Positions 23,960 through 32,419 of a DNA stretch of 64,000 bases are shown in pieces (position 1 is the stretch's first letter; the number at the start of each line of letters is the position of its first letter). This DNA is from Polyangia bacterium (GTDB lineage Bacteria > Myxococcota_A > Polyangia > Nannocystales > Nannocystaceae), in assembly GCA_030429545.1 (NCBI GenBank), contig JAUIFF010000008.1:62001-126000 (forward strand), in the 5' to 3' direction. A program made the translations under genes and the position numbers. The notes beneath the pieces are model-generated. The model worked only from the letters and a program-made list of their open reading frames with translations, had not been told where the DNA came from and did no database searches.

Positions 23960-24706
23960 CTAGGCGTTGGCCTGGGCGGCATCGCCCGGACGGCTCAACA
24001 GCCGGTAGCAGCCGTAGATCGAAAGCGTTGGAAAAATGACCCAGATCGAGTTGAGGCCGATAAACCGGACCCAGAGGTTGTAGAAGCTGGTGGTGTCGAC
24101 AAACTCAAAGTCGTTGAAGACCTCGGTCGTGTAGTAGAGCACGGTGCCGTAGAGCTCCATCACCGAGACGATCAGGATCCACAGCGCGGCCTTGCGCAAC
24201 TTTTGCTTGGCCGTCAGCCACAACGCGTAGATGTTCATCGGTCCGCCAACCGCGGCTGTGACCCACTCCATTGGCACAATAAATGAGTCGGAGTTGAGGT
24301 AGCGGCCATCGGCGGCCCCATAGGTCGCCCAGATCCAGCCGACCGGGTCGTCCTGGCACTTGGCGTAAATCGCCTCGACGGCCTCGGGTGTCAGGCCGCC
24401 GGCGACGAGCGGGCCGTAGTGGGTATCGAGCCAGACATTGGCAAAGCACCACGAAAGTTCCCAGGTCAGGTGGGTGATGCCCGAGGCCCACATCCAAATC
24501 GTCAACATCCGGTCGAGCCGCTCGGGTCGGGTGGCACCAAAGCGTTTGGCCACAAGCGGGGTTGCCATGATTGTGTAGAGCCCAACGAGCACGACCGTGG
24601 CCGTCGCATCCCCCAGCATTCGCGGGTCGCCACCATTGAGCAGCATGACAAATGCCACGGGGACAGCGAGCAGGCAGGCGGCGATGGCGAGGTACATGGC
24701 GACCAT
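23960..24706 (-). CDS. Emopamil-binding-protein-like membrane protein
   Basis: 248 aa with five or six membrane helices. Signature of the EBP/EXPERA family: GITHLTWELSW near residue 85 with the conserved His and Glu, and PMEWVTAAVGGPMNIYAL. Eukaryotic EBP is a sterol delta8-delta7 isomerase; bacterial members are often annotated without a known substrate, though myxobacteria do make sterols in some lineages. The ATG at 24706 is preferred because GAGGGG lies before it; a TTG at 24748 is the longer alternative. A pair of direct repeats lies upstream at 24740-24779. Confidence 0.82.
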   Translation of the reverse strand: MVAMYLAIAACLLAVPVAFVMLLNGGDPRMLGDATATVVLVGLYTIMATPLVAKRFGATRPERLDRMLTIWMWASGITHLTWELSWCFANVWLDTHYGPLVAGGLTPEAVEAIYAKCQDDPVGWIWATYGAADGRYLNSDSFIVPMEWVTAAVGGPMNIYALWLTAKQKLRKAALWILIVSVMELYGTVLYYTTEVFNDFEFVDTTSFYNLWVRFIGLNSIWVIFPTLSIYGCYRLLSRPGDAAQANA

Positions 24707-24739
24707 GGGCCCCTCGCTTGTACGCGTGTGTGCGGGCAA

Positions 24740-24779
24740 GTCAAACAACCTGTGAATTGCCCGTCAAACAACCTGTGAA
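24740..24779. repeat. 17-bp direct repeat pair upstream of EBP-like gene
   Basis: GTCAAACAACCTGTGAA occurs at 24740-24756 and 24763-24779, a 23-bp period, within 35-75 nt of the minus-strand start at 24706. Confidence 0.8.
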
Positions 24780-25099
24780 ATATAGGTTCGAAATCACGCC
24801 GAACACTGGACAGTGGCGGGGGACGAATGCATGTACAATAAGCTCTACCGGCTGCGGTGATAAAAGATGTCTATGCATGCAATGCCGATACGTGTCCAAT
24901 CGCCAACGACGCACCGTTTCGGCGGGCCCGCAAAACGGGCGAGATCGGCGGGCCCGGTGGCGGTTGTCGCAGTGCCGAGCTTGCCAATTCGTCGCTTGCC
25001 AGCCGCGAGCAAGCAATTTCGGGCTGGATTGAGCCACCGCACGTCAACTTGCCGGGTCGAGCATTGCCGATCGACCGAGGGCCGGTGCATCGTGTCACC
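24780..25099. other. Divergent intergenic region, no gene supported
   Basis: 320 bp. An AT-rich patch at 24828-24880 includes GCATGTACAATAAG and ATGCATGCAATGCC. The frame that continues into the acyl-CoA dehydrogenase has no family similarity here, so it is not counted as coding. Confidence 0.4.
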
Positions 25100-26263
25100 A
25101 TGGCTCTGCTCTCCGACAGTCTGTTCAACCCGACCGAAGAACACCAAATGTTGCGGCAAATGGTCGCCGACTTTGCGGTGCGAGAGGTCGACCCGCAGGC
25201 TGCCGAGCACGACGAAAAGGGTGTGCTCAATGTCGAGTTGTTTCGCCGGGTCGGCGAGCTCGGCCTGCTCGGCATCACCATTCCCGAGGAGCACGGCGGC
25301 GCTGGGATGGACGCGCTGGCGGCCGTGATCGTCCACCACGAGCTGTCGAAGTACGACCCGGGGTTTTGCCTCGCCTACCTCGCCCACTCGATGCTGTTTG
25401 TGAACAACTTTTACCACTGCGCCAACGAAGACCAGCGAGGCCGCTACCTCCCCAAGGTGCTCAGCGGCGAGTGGGTTGCGGGCATGGGGATGACCGAGCC
25501 GGGGGCCGGGACCGATGTCCTGGGCATGACGACCACCGCTGTTCGCAACGGCGACCACTATGTGCTCAACGGCACCAAAACCTACATCACCAACGGCTGC
25601 GAGGGTTTTTGCTTTTTGGTCTACGCCAAGGTCGAGGGCCAGGTGACGGCCTTTATCGTCGACCGCGAGTGCCCCGGATTTTCGACCTCCAACCACATCG
25701 ACAAACTCGGGATGCGCGGCTCGACCATGTCGGAACTGATCTTCGAGGACTGCAAGGTGCCGGTGGCCAACCTGTTAGGGGCCGAGGGCAGCGGCGTCAC
25801 CCACATGATGCGCAACCTGGAGATCGAACGGCTCACGCTGGCGGCCATGAGTGTGGGGATCGCCGAGCGCTGTGTCGAAATCATGGTTCGCTACGGTCAG
25901 GACCGCAAAGCCTTCCGCACGCCGATCAACCGCTTTGGCCAGATCCAGCGCTACATCGGCGAGGGCTATGCCCAAACCCAGGCCGCCAAGTGCCTCGTCT
26001 ACAACGTCGCCCGCGACATCGGCCCCAACATTCGCAACCGCGTGGGCTCAGATGCCGCCAAGCTGTTTGCCGCCCCGGTTGGCAAGCAGGTTGCCGACTA
26101 TGCCATGCAGGTGATGGGTGGGGCCGGGTACTGCCGCGAGTTCCCGGTCGAACGCCTGTGGCGCGATGCCAAGTTGCTCGAGATCGGTGGCGGCACCATC
26201 GAAGCCCACCAAAAAAACCTGACCAAGGACCTGACCCGGGCGCTCGGGCAGTCGGCGAGCTAG
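25100..26263 (+). CDS. Acyl-CoA dehydrogenase
   Basis: 387 aa, full length for the family. N-terminal helical domain begins FNPTEEHQMLRQMVADFAVRE; the FAD-binding motif GMGMTEPGAGTDVLGM is at ~120-135, the mid-domain follows, and the C-terminal signature is QVMGGAGYCREFPVERLWRDA. The likely catalytic Glu is in LLEIGGGTIEAHQ, the usual position for short/medium-chain enzymes. Together with FAD and an electron-transferring flavoprotein it oxidises an acyl-CoA thioester; SCAD or isovaleryl-type substrate is likely but not decidable here. The ATG at 25100 starts directly at the conserved N-terminal helix. No operon partner for beta-oxidation is adjacent. Confidence 0.95.
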   Translation: MALLSDSLFNPTEEHQMLRQMVADFAVREVDPQAAEHDEKGVLNVELFRRVGELGLLGITIPEEHGGAGMDALAAVIVHHELSKYDPGFCLAYLAHSMLFVNNFYHCANEDQRGRYLPKVLSGEWVAGMGMTEPGAGTDVLGMTTTAVRNGDHYVLNGTKTYITNGCEGFCFLVYAKVEGQVTAFIVDRECPGFSTSNHIDKLGMRGSTMSELIFEDCKVPVANLLGAEGSGVTHMMRNLEIERLTLAAMSVGIAERCVEIMVRYGQDRKAFRTPINRFGQIQRYIGEGYAQTQAAKCLVYNVARDIGPNIRNRVGSDAAKLFAAPVGKQVADYAMQVMGGAGYCREFPVERLWRDAKLLEIGGGTIEAHQKNLTKDLTRALGQSAS

Positions 26264-26339
26264 GACTTTCCAGCCCGACCGGCCGGACAATCGCGTCGGC
26301 GGGTGTCGAAGTCTTTTGCCAGCCAGGATCGACCCGTGC

Positions 26340-26345
26340 TCTAAT
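26340..26345 (+). promoter_or_regulatory. -10 element, leaderless start of hydrolase
   Basis: TCTAAT ends 6 nt before the GTG at 26352, supporting that start. Confidence 0.4.
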
Positions 26346-26351
26346 CCCGGT

Positions 26352-27248
26352 GTGCAGGGCCGTACTCGTACCGTCTACACCCGGGACCGCGAGCGTCTGC
26401 TGGTCCGTCAGTGGGACCCCAAGGGTAAGGTCCGGTTTGTCGCCTGTGTCGCCCACGGCGGAGCTGAGCACAGTGGTCGCTACGCGCGGGTCGCCGGGTG
26501 GTTGACCGATCTCGGCGGGGTGGTGTTTGCCCCCGATCACCGGGGCCAGGGCCAGTCCGATGGCACGCCCGGGCACGTCAGTTCATTTTCGGTGTACGGC
26601 GACGATATCGAAGATGTATGTGCATCGGTTGCCGATGCGTTGCCCGCCGATTGTCAGCCCGATGCGGTCCCGTGGTTTTTTTATGGCCACAGCATGGGCG
26701 CCCTGATCGGTCTGACCTACCTGCTCGACCGCGGCAGCGAACACCCGTTTGTCGGCGGCATTTTTTCGGCGCCGCTTTTGGGGCTCAAGATGAAAGTCCC
26801 GGCCTACAAGCGGATCGTCGGCGAGCTCGCGGCCCGGATCATTCCGCGGCTCACCCTACCGGCCGGGATCCCACCCGAGGCGATTTGCCGAGACAACGAC
26901 GAGATTGCCCGCTACCGCAACGATCCCCACCGCGTCACCAAGGTTTCGGCCCAGTGGTTTGTCTCGATGAACGAGGCCATCACCCGGGTCGAGCAGGAGC
27001 TCATGCGCCTGACCCTCCCCATGCTTTGGTACATCGGCCTCGCCGACCAGATTTGCGACCCAGCCGAACAACAGCGGATGTTTGCGACCCTGCCCAATCC
27101 CGCGGGCAACGACCAAACGCTGCATCGGTTTGAGGGCTACTACCACGAGCTCCACAACGAGCCCGAGCTGTTGCGCAAGCCCGTCCGCGACCTCGCGGTG
27201 TCGTGGGTACGCGAGCGGCTGCAACAGGTCGAAGCCTCCGATCCATAA
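26352..27248 (+). CDS. Alpha/beta hydrolase, monoglyceride lipase-like
   Basis: 298 aa. Motifs in order: HGGAEHSGRY near residue 35 (oxyanion), PDHRGQGQSDG at ~61-71, the nucleophile elbow GHSMGA with Ser114, the acid in GLADQICDP (Asp232) and the His in GYYHELHNE (His265). This is the lysophospholipase/monoacylglycerol lipase family, which splits fatty-acid esters. The GTG at 26352 is chosen from the -10 hexamer; the longer frame from 26316 would start with TTG. 42 bp after it comes the aspartoacylase-like gene on the same strand. Confidence 0.93.
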   Translation: MQGRTRTVYTRDRERLLVRQWDPKGKVRFVACVAHGGAEHSGRYARVAGWLTDLGGVVFAPDHRGQGQSDGTPGHVSSFSVYGDDIEDVCASVADALPADCQPDAVPWFFYGHSMGALIGLTYLLDRGSEHPFVGGIFSAPLLGLKMKVPAYKRIVGELAARIIPRLTLPAGIPPEAICRDNDEIARYRNDPHRVTKVSAQWFVSMNEAITRVEQELMRLTLPMLWYIGLADQICDPAEQQRMFATLPNPAGNDQTLHRFEGYYHELHNEPELLRKPVRDLAVSWVRERLQQVEASDP

Positions 27249-27290
27249 TTTGTGTGCATGCATGTTTCTCGAGGAAACGGCGGCAAACCG

Positions 27291-28322
27291 ATGTCTGAAA
27301 ACAAAACTAAAAATGCCCCACTGGTGATCTCTGGGTTCGAAGTAGCCCCTGGTACCCGCGAGCGGATCGAGCTCGAGTTGCCCCGGTTGTATACACATAC
27401 ACCGATGCATATGCCGGTCCACGTGGTCCGCGGGCGCAAGCCGGGCCCGCGGTTGCTGGTGAGTGCGGCGATCCACGGCGACGAGCTCAACGGGGTCGAG
27501 ATTATTCGCAGGGTGTTGCGACACTCGGCCCTGCGTCGACTTCGCGGATCGCTCGTTGCGATCCCGATGGTCAACGTCTACGGCATCATCCACCACTCGC
27601 GTTATCTGCCCGACCGCCGCGATCTCAACCGTTCGTTTCCCGGCTCGGCCAAGGGGTCGCTGGCCTCACGTGTCGCCCACCTGTTTATGGAAGAGGTCGT
27701 CTCGCGGTGCACCCACGGCATCGACCTGCACACCGGGGCGCTGCACCGGACCAACCTCCCGCAGATCCGCGGGGCGCTCGACAACCCCGAAACTGTGCGC
27801 CTAGCCAAGGCGTTTGGCGTGCCTGTGTTGTTGCACGCGGCCCTGCGCGATGGTTCGTTGCGCGAGGCCGCGGCCGACTGTGGGGTGCCGATGTTGTTGT
27901 ACGAGGCCGGCGAAGCCCTGCGGTTTGACGAGCTGTCGATTCGTGCAGGTGTCCGCGGGGTCCTCAATGTCATGCGCGCACTCAGCATGTTGCCGGCCGT
28001 GCGTCGCAAGGGCACCGAGCAGATGACCGAGCCGTTTATTGCCCGTTCGTCGCGGTGGACGCGGGCACCTGCCAGCGGCATTGTCCACTCCCACGTCGCC
28101 CTAGGTGATCGTGTGCAGGAGGGGCAAGCCCTCGGCGTGATTACCCACCCGCACGGCGCGGGGCCAGTCGAAATCCCGAGTCGCTCCCGGGGCATTGTTA
28201 TTGGCAAGAGTCAGATCCCGCTGGTCCACGAGGGCGAGGCGCTGTTTCACATCGCCCAGTTTGAAGACGGCGGGGTCGTGGCCGAGCACGTCGACCTGTT
28301 TCAGAGTTTGGTCGACGACTAA
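27291..28322 (+). CDS. Succinylglutamate desuccinylase/aspartoacylase family protein
   Basis: 343 aa. Zinc ligands and catalytic Glu of the M14-like deacylase family are present: IHGDELNG (His62, Glu65), DLNRSFPG, DLHTG (His147) and YEAGE (Glu205). The C-terminal ~100 residues contain SHVALGDRVQEGQALGVIT, a biotinyl/lipoyl-like barrel often fused to this group. Members remove acyl groups from amino acids or trim peptides; the substrate is not set. The ATG at 27291 has a purine stretch GAGGAAACGG before it. Downstream of the lipase, possibly co-transcribed. Confidence 0.92.
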   Translation: MSENKTKNAPLVISGFEVAPGTRERIELELPRLYTHTPMHMPVHVVRGRKPGPRLLVSAAIHGDELNGVEIIRRVLRHSALRRLRGSLVAIPMVNVYGIIHHSRYLPDRRDLNRSFPGSAKGSLASRVAHLFMEEVVSRCTHGIDLHTGALHRTNLPQIRGALDNPETVRLAKAFGVPVLLHAALRDGSLREAAADCGVPMLLYEAGEALRFDELSIRAGVRGVLNVMRALSMLPAVRRKGTEQMTEPFIARSSRWTRAPASGIVHSHVALGDRVQEGQALGVITHPHGAGPVEIPSRSRGIVIGKSQIPLVHEGEALFHIAQFEDGGVVAEHVDLFQSLVDD

Positions 28323-28412
28323 GGCGGACTACCTGGAAGGTGTGTGGCGGTCGCCTGGGGACTATGTAGATACACTCAAGTCGCGACCGCCAACGACCCG
28401 CGAGCTATCGGG

Positions 28413-29372
28413 CTACGGCCACCACTTGCCGGGGCGTTTGACGTCCGTCACCAGCAACGCCGGATTGCCCTCCGGCCCGCTAAATAGCGCGAAGTTGGTG
28501 ATGTACAGATCGCTAAAGTGGCCTGGGGCCTTGCCAAAGGCGATCGTCGCCGGGAAGTCGAGGCCATCGGCGGCGTCGCGCAGGACCTTGATGTTGCCGT
28601 TTTTGCGAACCCGCAGCAGGGTGTTTTGGTCGTTGACGGCAACGTAGACATTGCCAAAAATATCGAGATCGATGCCATCTGCACCAAAGAGCAGGTCATC
28701 TTCGACAAGAATCTCGGCATCCCCGGCGTCACCATTGCCCGTCACTTCGATCCCCACCAGGCGTGAGCGCTGGCTGTTGGCGACGATGATTTCGCCGTTG
28801 CGGTGGGCAATGCCGTTGGCTCCGATGGGAAACGGTACCGGGGAGACATCGATATCACCGGCCAGTACCGGGTCGGTAAACCACTCGTCGAGTTCGTCGG
28901 TCCAGGGGTTGTAGCGGTAGACCGAGCCGCCGATGCTCTCGGTGATGTACAACTGGCTACCAGGCCCAAAGACCAGGTCGTTGGGGAACTGGTTGGCCGT
29001 AAACGCGGCGACGCGCTCAGTGTTGCCCTGGTAGTCGACACGCCAAACTCCGCAGGTTGTATCGTCAAACGACGCCAGTGCGACGTAGACATTGCCAAAC
29101 CAGTCGGTGGTCATCCCCAACAAAAACCCTCCGCCCGGGTCGAAGGTTGCGTGGGTTGAAACATCGCCCTCGCTGTCGACCTTGAGCATCTCTCCGGTGG
29201 GAGCCAGGGTTACATACACATTGCCGTAGAAGTCCGTGGCAACGCCCTCGGGGTTTTGACCGATGCTCGGATCAAAACTTACGACCTCGTCGACCGACTG
29301 GCCTCCCCAAACAGATGTAGGTACAACAGCAACAATTGCCGCACAGGCCAATGCCCAACCTAGACGTTTCAT
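28413..29372 (-). CDS. Exported beta-propeller protein, SMP-30/gluconolactonase-like
   Basis: 319 aa. GGAGG precedes the ATG at 29372; signal peptide with VAVVPTSVWGG. The mature part is a run of beta-propeller blades with repeated FGNVYV segments (PEGVATDFYGNVYVT, TTDWFGNVYVA, LDIFGNVYVA) and PEGVATD/PNDLVFGP turns typical of SMP-30/LRE or NHL-like proteins. Metal-binding residues of true gluconolactonases are not all identifiable, so enzymatic function is uncertain. Secreted or periplasmic. Confidence 0.88.
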   Translation of the reverse strand: MKRLGWALACAAIVAVVPTSVWGGQSVDEVVSFDPSIGQNPEGVATDFYGNVYVTLAPTGEMLKVDSEGDVSTHATFDPGGGFLLGMTTDWFGNVYVALASFDDTTCGVWRVDYQGNTERVAAFTANQFPNDLVFGPGSQLYITESIGGSVYRYNPWTDELDEWFTDPVLAGDIDVSPVPFPIGANGIAHRNGEIIVANSQRSRLVGIEVTGNGDAGDAEILVEDDLLFGADGIDLDIFGNVYVAVNDQNTLLRVRKNGNIKVLRDAADGLDFPATIAFGKAPGHFSDLYITNFALFSGPEGNPALLVTDVKRPGKWWP

Positions 29373-29749
29373 GACACACCTCCACACAACCAAAACGGAC
29401 ACATCACTCGCACGACCGCCGGACAATCCGGTGGCGACGCGGGCAACCAACGCCGTGAAGGTTGCACACCTAAGCGAGGGCGCAAGGCCTGCGCCTCAAA
29501 GTAATCTGGCTGTTACCTGGGTTTTGACCGGCCGCAGATCGCCTCGCAAAACTGTCCATGGCGAAATTTGCCGGCAATCGGCACCTAGGTGTCAATTTAT
29601 CAGGATCGGCGTCAGAACGACGATCCTTAGCGATTGCTTGCATATGCGCGTCTGTCGAGCAGAAATTTTTTCGCCCCTAGACTGCAACACTTCCTGACAC
29701 GAAGTGCGGGGTTTGCAACAATTCAATGCATATGCGATGAAATCGGAGG
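29373..29749. other. Intergenic region, no gene seen
   Basis: 377 bp between two minus-strand genes. Its right part is relatively AT-rich (29570-29720). I see no terminator with a T-run and no conserved frame. Confidence 0.5.
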
Positions 29750-32251
29750 CTATCCCACCTGTGCCACGGTTGGACTCGCGGTGATATCGGCCTTGAGGTG
29801 AACCGACACCGAGAGGTTGTCCGGCGAAAGTCCGGTACTGGCAAAGTCGACAATGTGGGCACCTCGGTCGGGGTCGAAGACCGCTGTAGTCAATGGACCG
29901 ACCGGTTGTCCCTCGACCAAAAACCGAACTGTTAGCGGAGCCTTGACCACCTGGGGAGCATCGGCCGCGGCTGTCGAATCGAGCAGGCGAAAGCCTTCGC
30001 GCAGCCAGCTTTCCTCCTCGATCGCGGGCGGTGGCGGAGTCCTTAATTGAAGGAGGAGATCGACGCCCTCGATGCTGGCCTGAAGTTCAGCTTGATTGGA
30101 CTGCACGACATCAAAGGCGGGCGACACGACTTCGTAGGGTTGGGTGTCTTGACCGTTAAAGTAGTTGCCGCGGGCGACGAGGCGAACCTTGGCCGCGGGG
30201 AAATCAAGCGGCACCTGCCAGTCGACCCACCACAGGTGGGTACGACTTTCGACGACCTTGCCATTGGGCGGTGGGTCGGGGCTGTAATGCGTGAGCATGT
30301 CGTAGCGCGAGTTGTCTAAAACCGCCCCAGGCCAGCCGCTGGCGGCAGGAAATGGCACGTACGAACCATCTCCTGGGTCGTACTCGACGACCACCCGCGG
30401 CACACCAATGCTCGGGTCCCCGCCGTGAAACGCAAACCGGACCGTGGCCGCGCGCGCATACACGGGCTCCGGAGCCGACGCGACCTGACCGGGGTCGACA
30501 CTCACTTCGAGCCCGCGCGGGGTCCACGGATCGTCTGGTTTGGGGGACAGGTTTGGGGTTTGTTCCCACCACACAGGCGTATGCTTGCCGGCGAGCAGTT
30601 CATCGACCATTTCGGTTTGGCGGTCGACGATGTACTGACCAAAAAGCGGCCCCCACAAACTCATTTCAGACTCGTAACCCCCCTGCAACCAATCGTCGGG
30701 GTGGGTGAGGTACAACAGGTGGTCCTGCGAATAGCCAAATGCCATCGCCGTCACCGGCTCGCCAGGGCCCGAACCGTCGATCTGCTCGCGCATATAGTGG
30801 ATGACCGAGGCCGCGGGCTCACCGGGCAAACTGACGAGGGCGAGGTCGCCGAGGATCGCCGTGGTGAGAATGGTTTGATGGACCTCGCCGTGGGGGATGG
30901 GTTCTTGCAGGGCCGTGAGTAGGGTTTCCAGGTCTTGGCACTGTTTGGGCTTGCCCGCGGTACTGGTCGCGGGATTGTTGTCGTCGACATCTTCGTCGGC
31001 ACCACGGCAGTCCCACGCCCCCCAGGTGTAGGGCCGGTTTTGCGGGCTGATAAACTCGTCGGACTCGTCGTAGCCGATCTCGTCGTAGCGCAGGTCGATG
31101 CGTTGCGAACGCACGCCGAGCCGGGCGTCGGCCCGCCAGGTTATTTGCTGATACAAGTCATAAATTTTGGGGGCAGCCTCCTCGCCAATCAGCTCGATTC
31201 GAGCCGGGCCCGGGTGTCCGAGGTGACCTCCGGCCGGCGAGGCATCGCCCCCGCCTGCCTGCACGAACATGCCAAAAATTGGCATCCCTTCGCGTTCGAA
31301 AAAATATTCCTCAAACTTGAGTTCGATACCCCCCGGTGCATCCTCGGTGAGCAGCTCGTTGTCGGCGTCGAACACCGTGCCGTGCATACCAAAGTTGATG
31401 ATCACCCCCAGCGGGGCTCCGCTTTGCTTGCGCACCGCCAACAGTGACAGGCGTGGGTCCTTGCCGTAGGTCGGGTTGTTCTCACCGCGGCGGTCACGGT
31501 AGATCCGATCTTCGAGGTCCCAATCGTCGAGGTGCGCATGGCCCCAATGGGCAGGCTGGAGGTCATCGATCGCGCGTTTGATTGTATCAGCAAACACTGT
31601 GGTGAGGCCGTCGATCACCTCCTCGTCGGCGCTGTCACAGCCGACCACGGCAAACACCTTGGGCAGCCGCCAATAGCGGGCGTGGGTATGGTGCGAGTGG
31701 GTTGCCCCCGTCAGGATCCTCCCGCGTAGATCGATCCCGTAGTTCTGTTCGAGTTTGTCGGCGATCCCGTCGGTCAGCGACGACTCCGAGCTCATGGTTG
31801 GCAACTTCAAAAGTACGAGCCGCTCGCCTTCGACCTCGAGCACCATGGCCTTGACTGAGGGCAGGCCATACATGCCGCGTGAGCCGTTGAGCACATCATT
31901 CCACGGGGTGTCGTTGCTGGGATTACGGGCCCCGTAGCCGGCCATCGACACCCCGATTGGCCGGGTGAGGTGCCCAACTGCAACACCGGCCTTGAGCGGC
32001 CCGGCGGGCAACGGGACGATTTCGCCGGTTGTGTCGGTGCCGGTGTCGGTCGTCGTCTCGGTCTCGCTCGTGTCGAGGGTCGTCGCCTCGCTCGAGGTAC
32101 TGGTATCGGATGTTTCGGAACTACTTTGGGTGGTGGCATCGGTCGTTTCGGCAGCCGGCCCACAGGCGAGCGCGAGGACTGCCGAAAGTGTCGACATCAA
32201 CAGCGTTGTACATACAGTGCGATCGTAGACGCGAGAAGTCGAGCATCCCAT
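29750..32251 (-). CDS. Neutral/alkaline ceramidase-like lipoprotein
   Basis: 833 aa. Signal peptide ending in LALAC (Cys30); a Thr/Ser/Glu linker follows to about residue 75. The main domain starts KAGVAVGHLTRPIGVSMAGYG, the neutral ceramidase N-terminal signature, and continues with GATHSHHTHA (zinc His cluster) and NFGMHGTVFDADNELLTEDAPG, with a later ERLVLLKLPTMS strand. It should hydrolyse an N-acyl lipid such as ceramide, or a related ester, outside the cell. TAGGCT lies 9 nt before the ATG, so the 32251 start is leaderless. The C-terminal region shows Ig-like beta content. Longer than typical ceramidases by roughly 100 residues. Confidence 0.9.
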   Translation of the reverse strand: MGCSTSRVYDRTVCTTLLMSTLSAVLALACGPAAETTDATTQSSSETSDTSTSSEATTLDTSETETTTDTGTDTTGEIVPLPAGPLKAGVAVGHLTRPIGVSMAGYGARNPSNDTPWNDVLNGSRGMYGLPSVKAMVLEVEGERLVLLKLPTMSSESSLTDGIADKLEQNYGIDLRGRILTGATHSHHTHARYWRLPKVFAVVGCDSADEEVIDGLTTVFADTIKRAIDDLQPAHWGHAHLDDWDLEDRIYRDRRGENNPTYGKDPRLSLLAVRKQSGAPLGVIINFGMHGTVFDADNELLTEDAPGGIELKFEEYFFEREGMPIFGMFVQAGGGDASPAGGHLGHPGPARIELIGEEAAPKIYDLYQQITWRADARLGVRSQRIDLRYDEIGYDESDEFISPQNRPYTWGAWDCRGADEDVDDNNPATSTAGKPKQCQDLETLLTALQEPIPHGEVHQTILTTAILGDLALVSLPGEPAASVIHYMREQIDGSGPGEPVTAMAFGYSQDHLLYLTHPDDWLQGGYESEMSLWGPLFGQYIVDRQTEMVDELLAGKHTPVWWEQTPNLSPKPDDPWTPRGLEVSVDPGQVASAPEPVYARAATVRFAFHGGDPSIGVPRVVVEYDPGDGSYVPFPAASGWPGAVLDNSRYDMLTHYSPDPPPNGKVVESRTHLWWVDWQVPLDFPAAKVRLVARGNYFNGQDTQPYEVVSPAFDVVQSNQAELQASIEGVDLLLQLRTPPPPAIEEESWLREGFRLLDSTAAADAPQVVKAPLTVRFLVEGQPVGPLTTAVFDPDRGAHIVDFASTGLSPDNLSVSVHLKADITASPTVAQVG

Positions 32252-32260
32252 GACCGCGCG

Positions 32261-32266
32261 AGCCTA
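32261..32266 (-). promoter_or_regulatory. -10 element, leaderless start of ceramidase-like gene
   Basis: Minus-strand TAGGCT ends 9 nt before the ATG whose first base is 32251. Confidence 0.4.
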
Positions 32267-32403
32267 GCCTGATTTGGCGCATCCGTCATCTAGCTTGTGG
32301 TGCCCAAGCACGCGGCGTTTGCAGTTTCGACGCCCATTCGACCGGGGGCCACAGCCCGCACGCCACGGTGACTGAAGACCGCGACGACGCCCCCATTCGA
32401 CGC

Positions 32404-32409
32404 TATCAT
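32404..32409 (+). promoter_or_regulatory. -10 element, leaderless start of outer-membrane barrel gene
   Basis: TATCAT ends 10 nt before the GTG at 32420. Confidence 0.4.
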
Positions 32410-32419
32410 TTCGCCGCCC

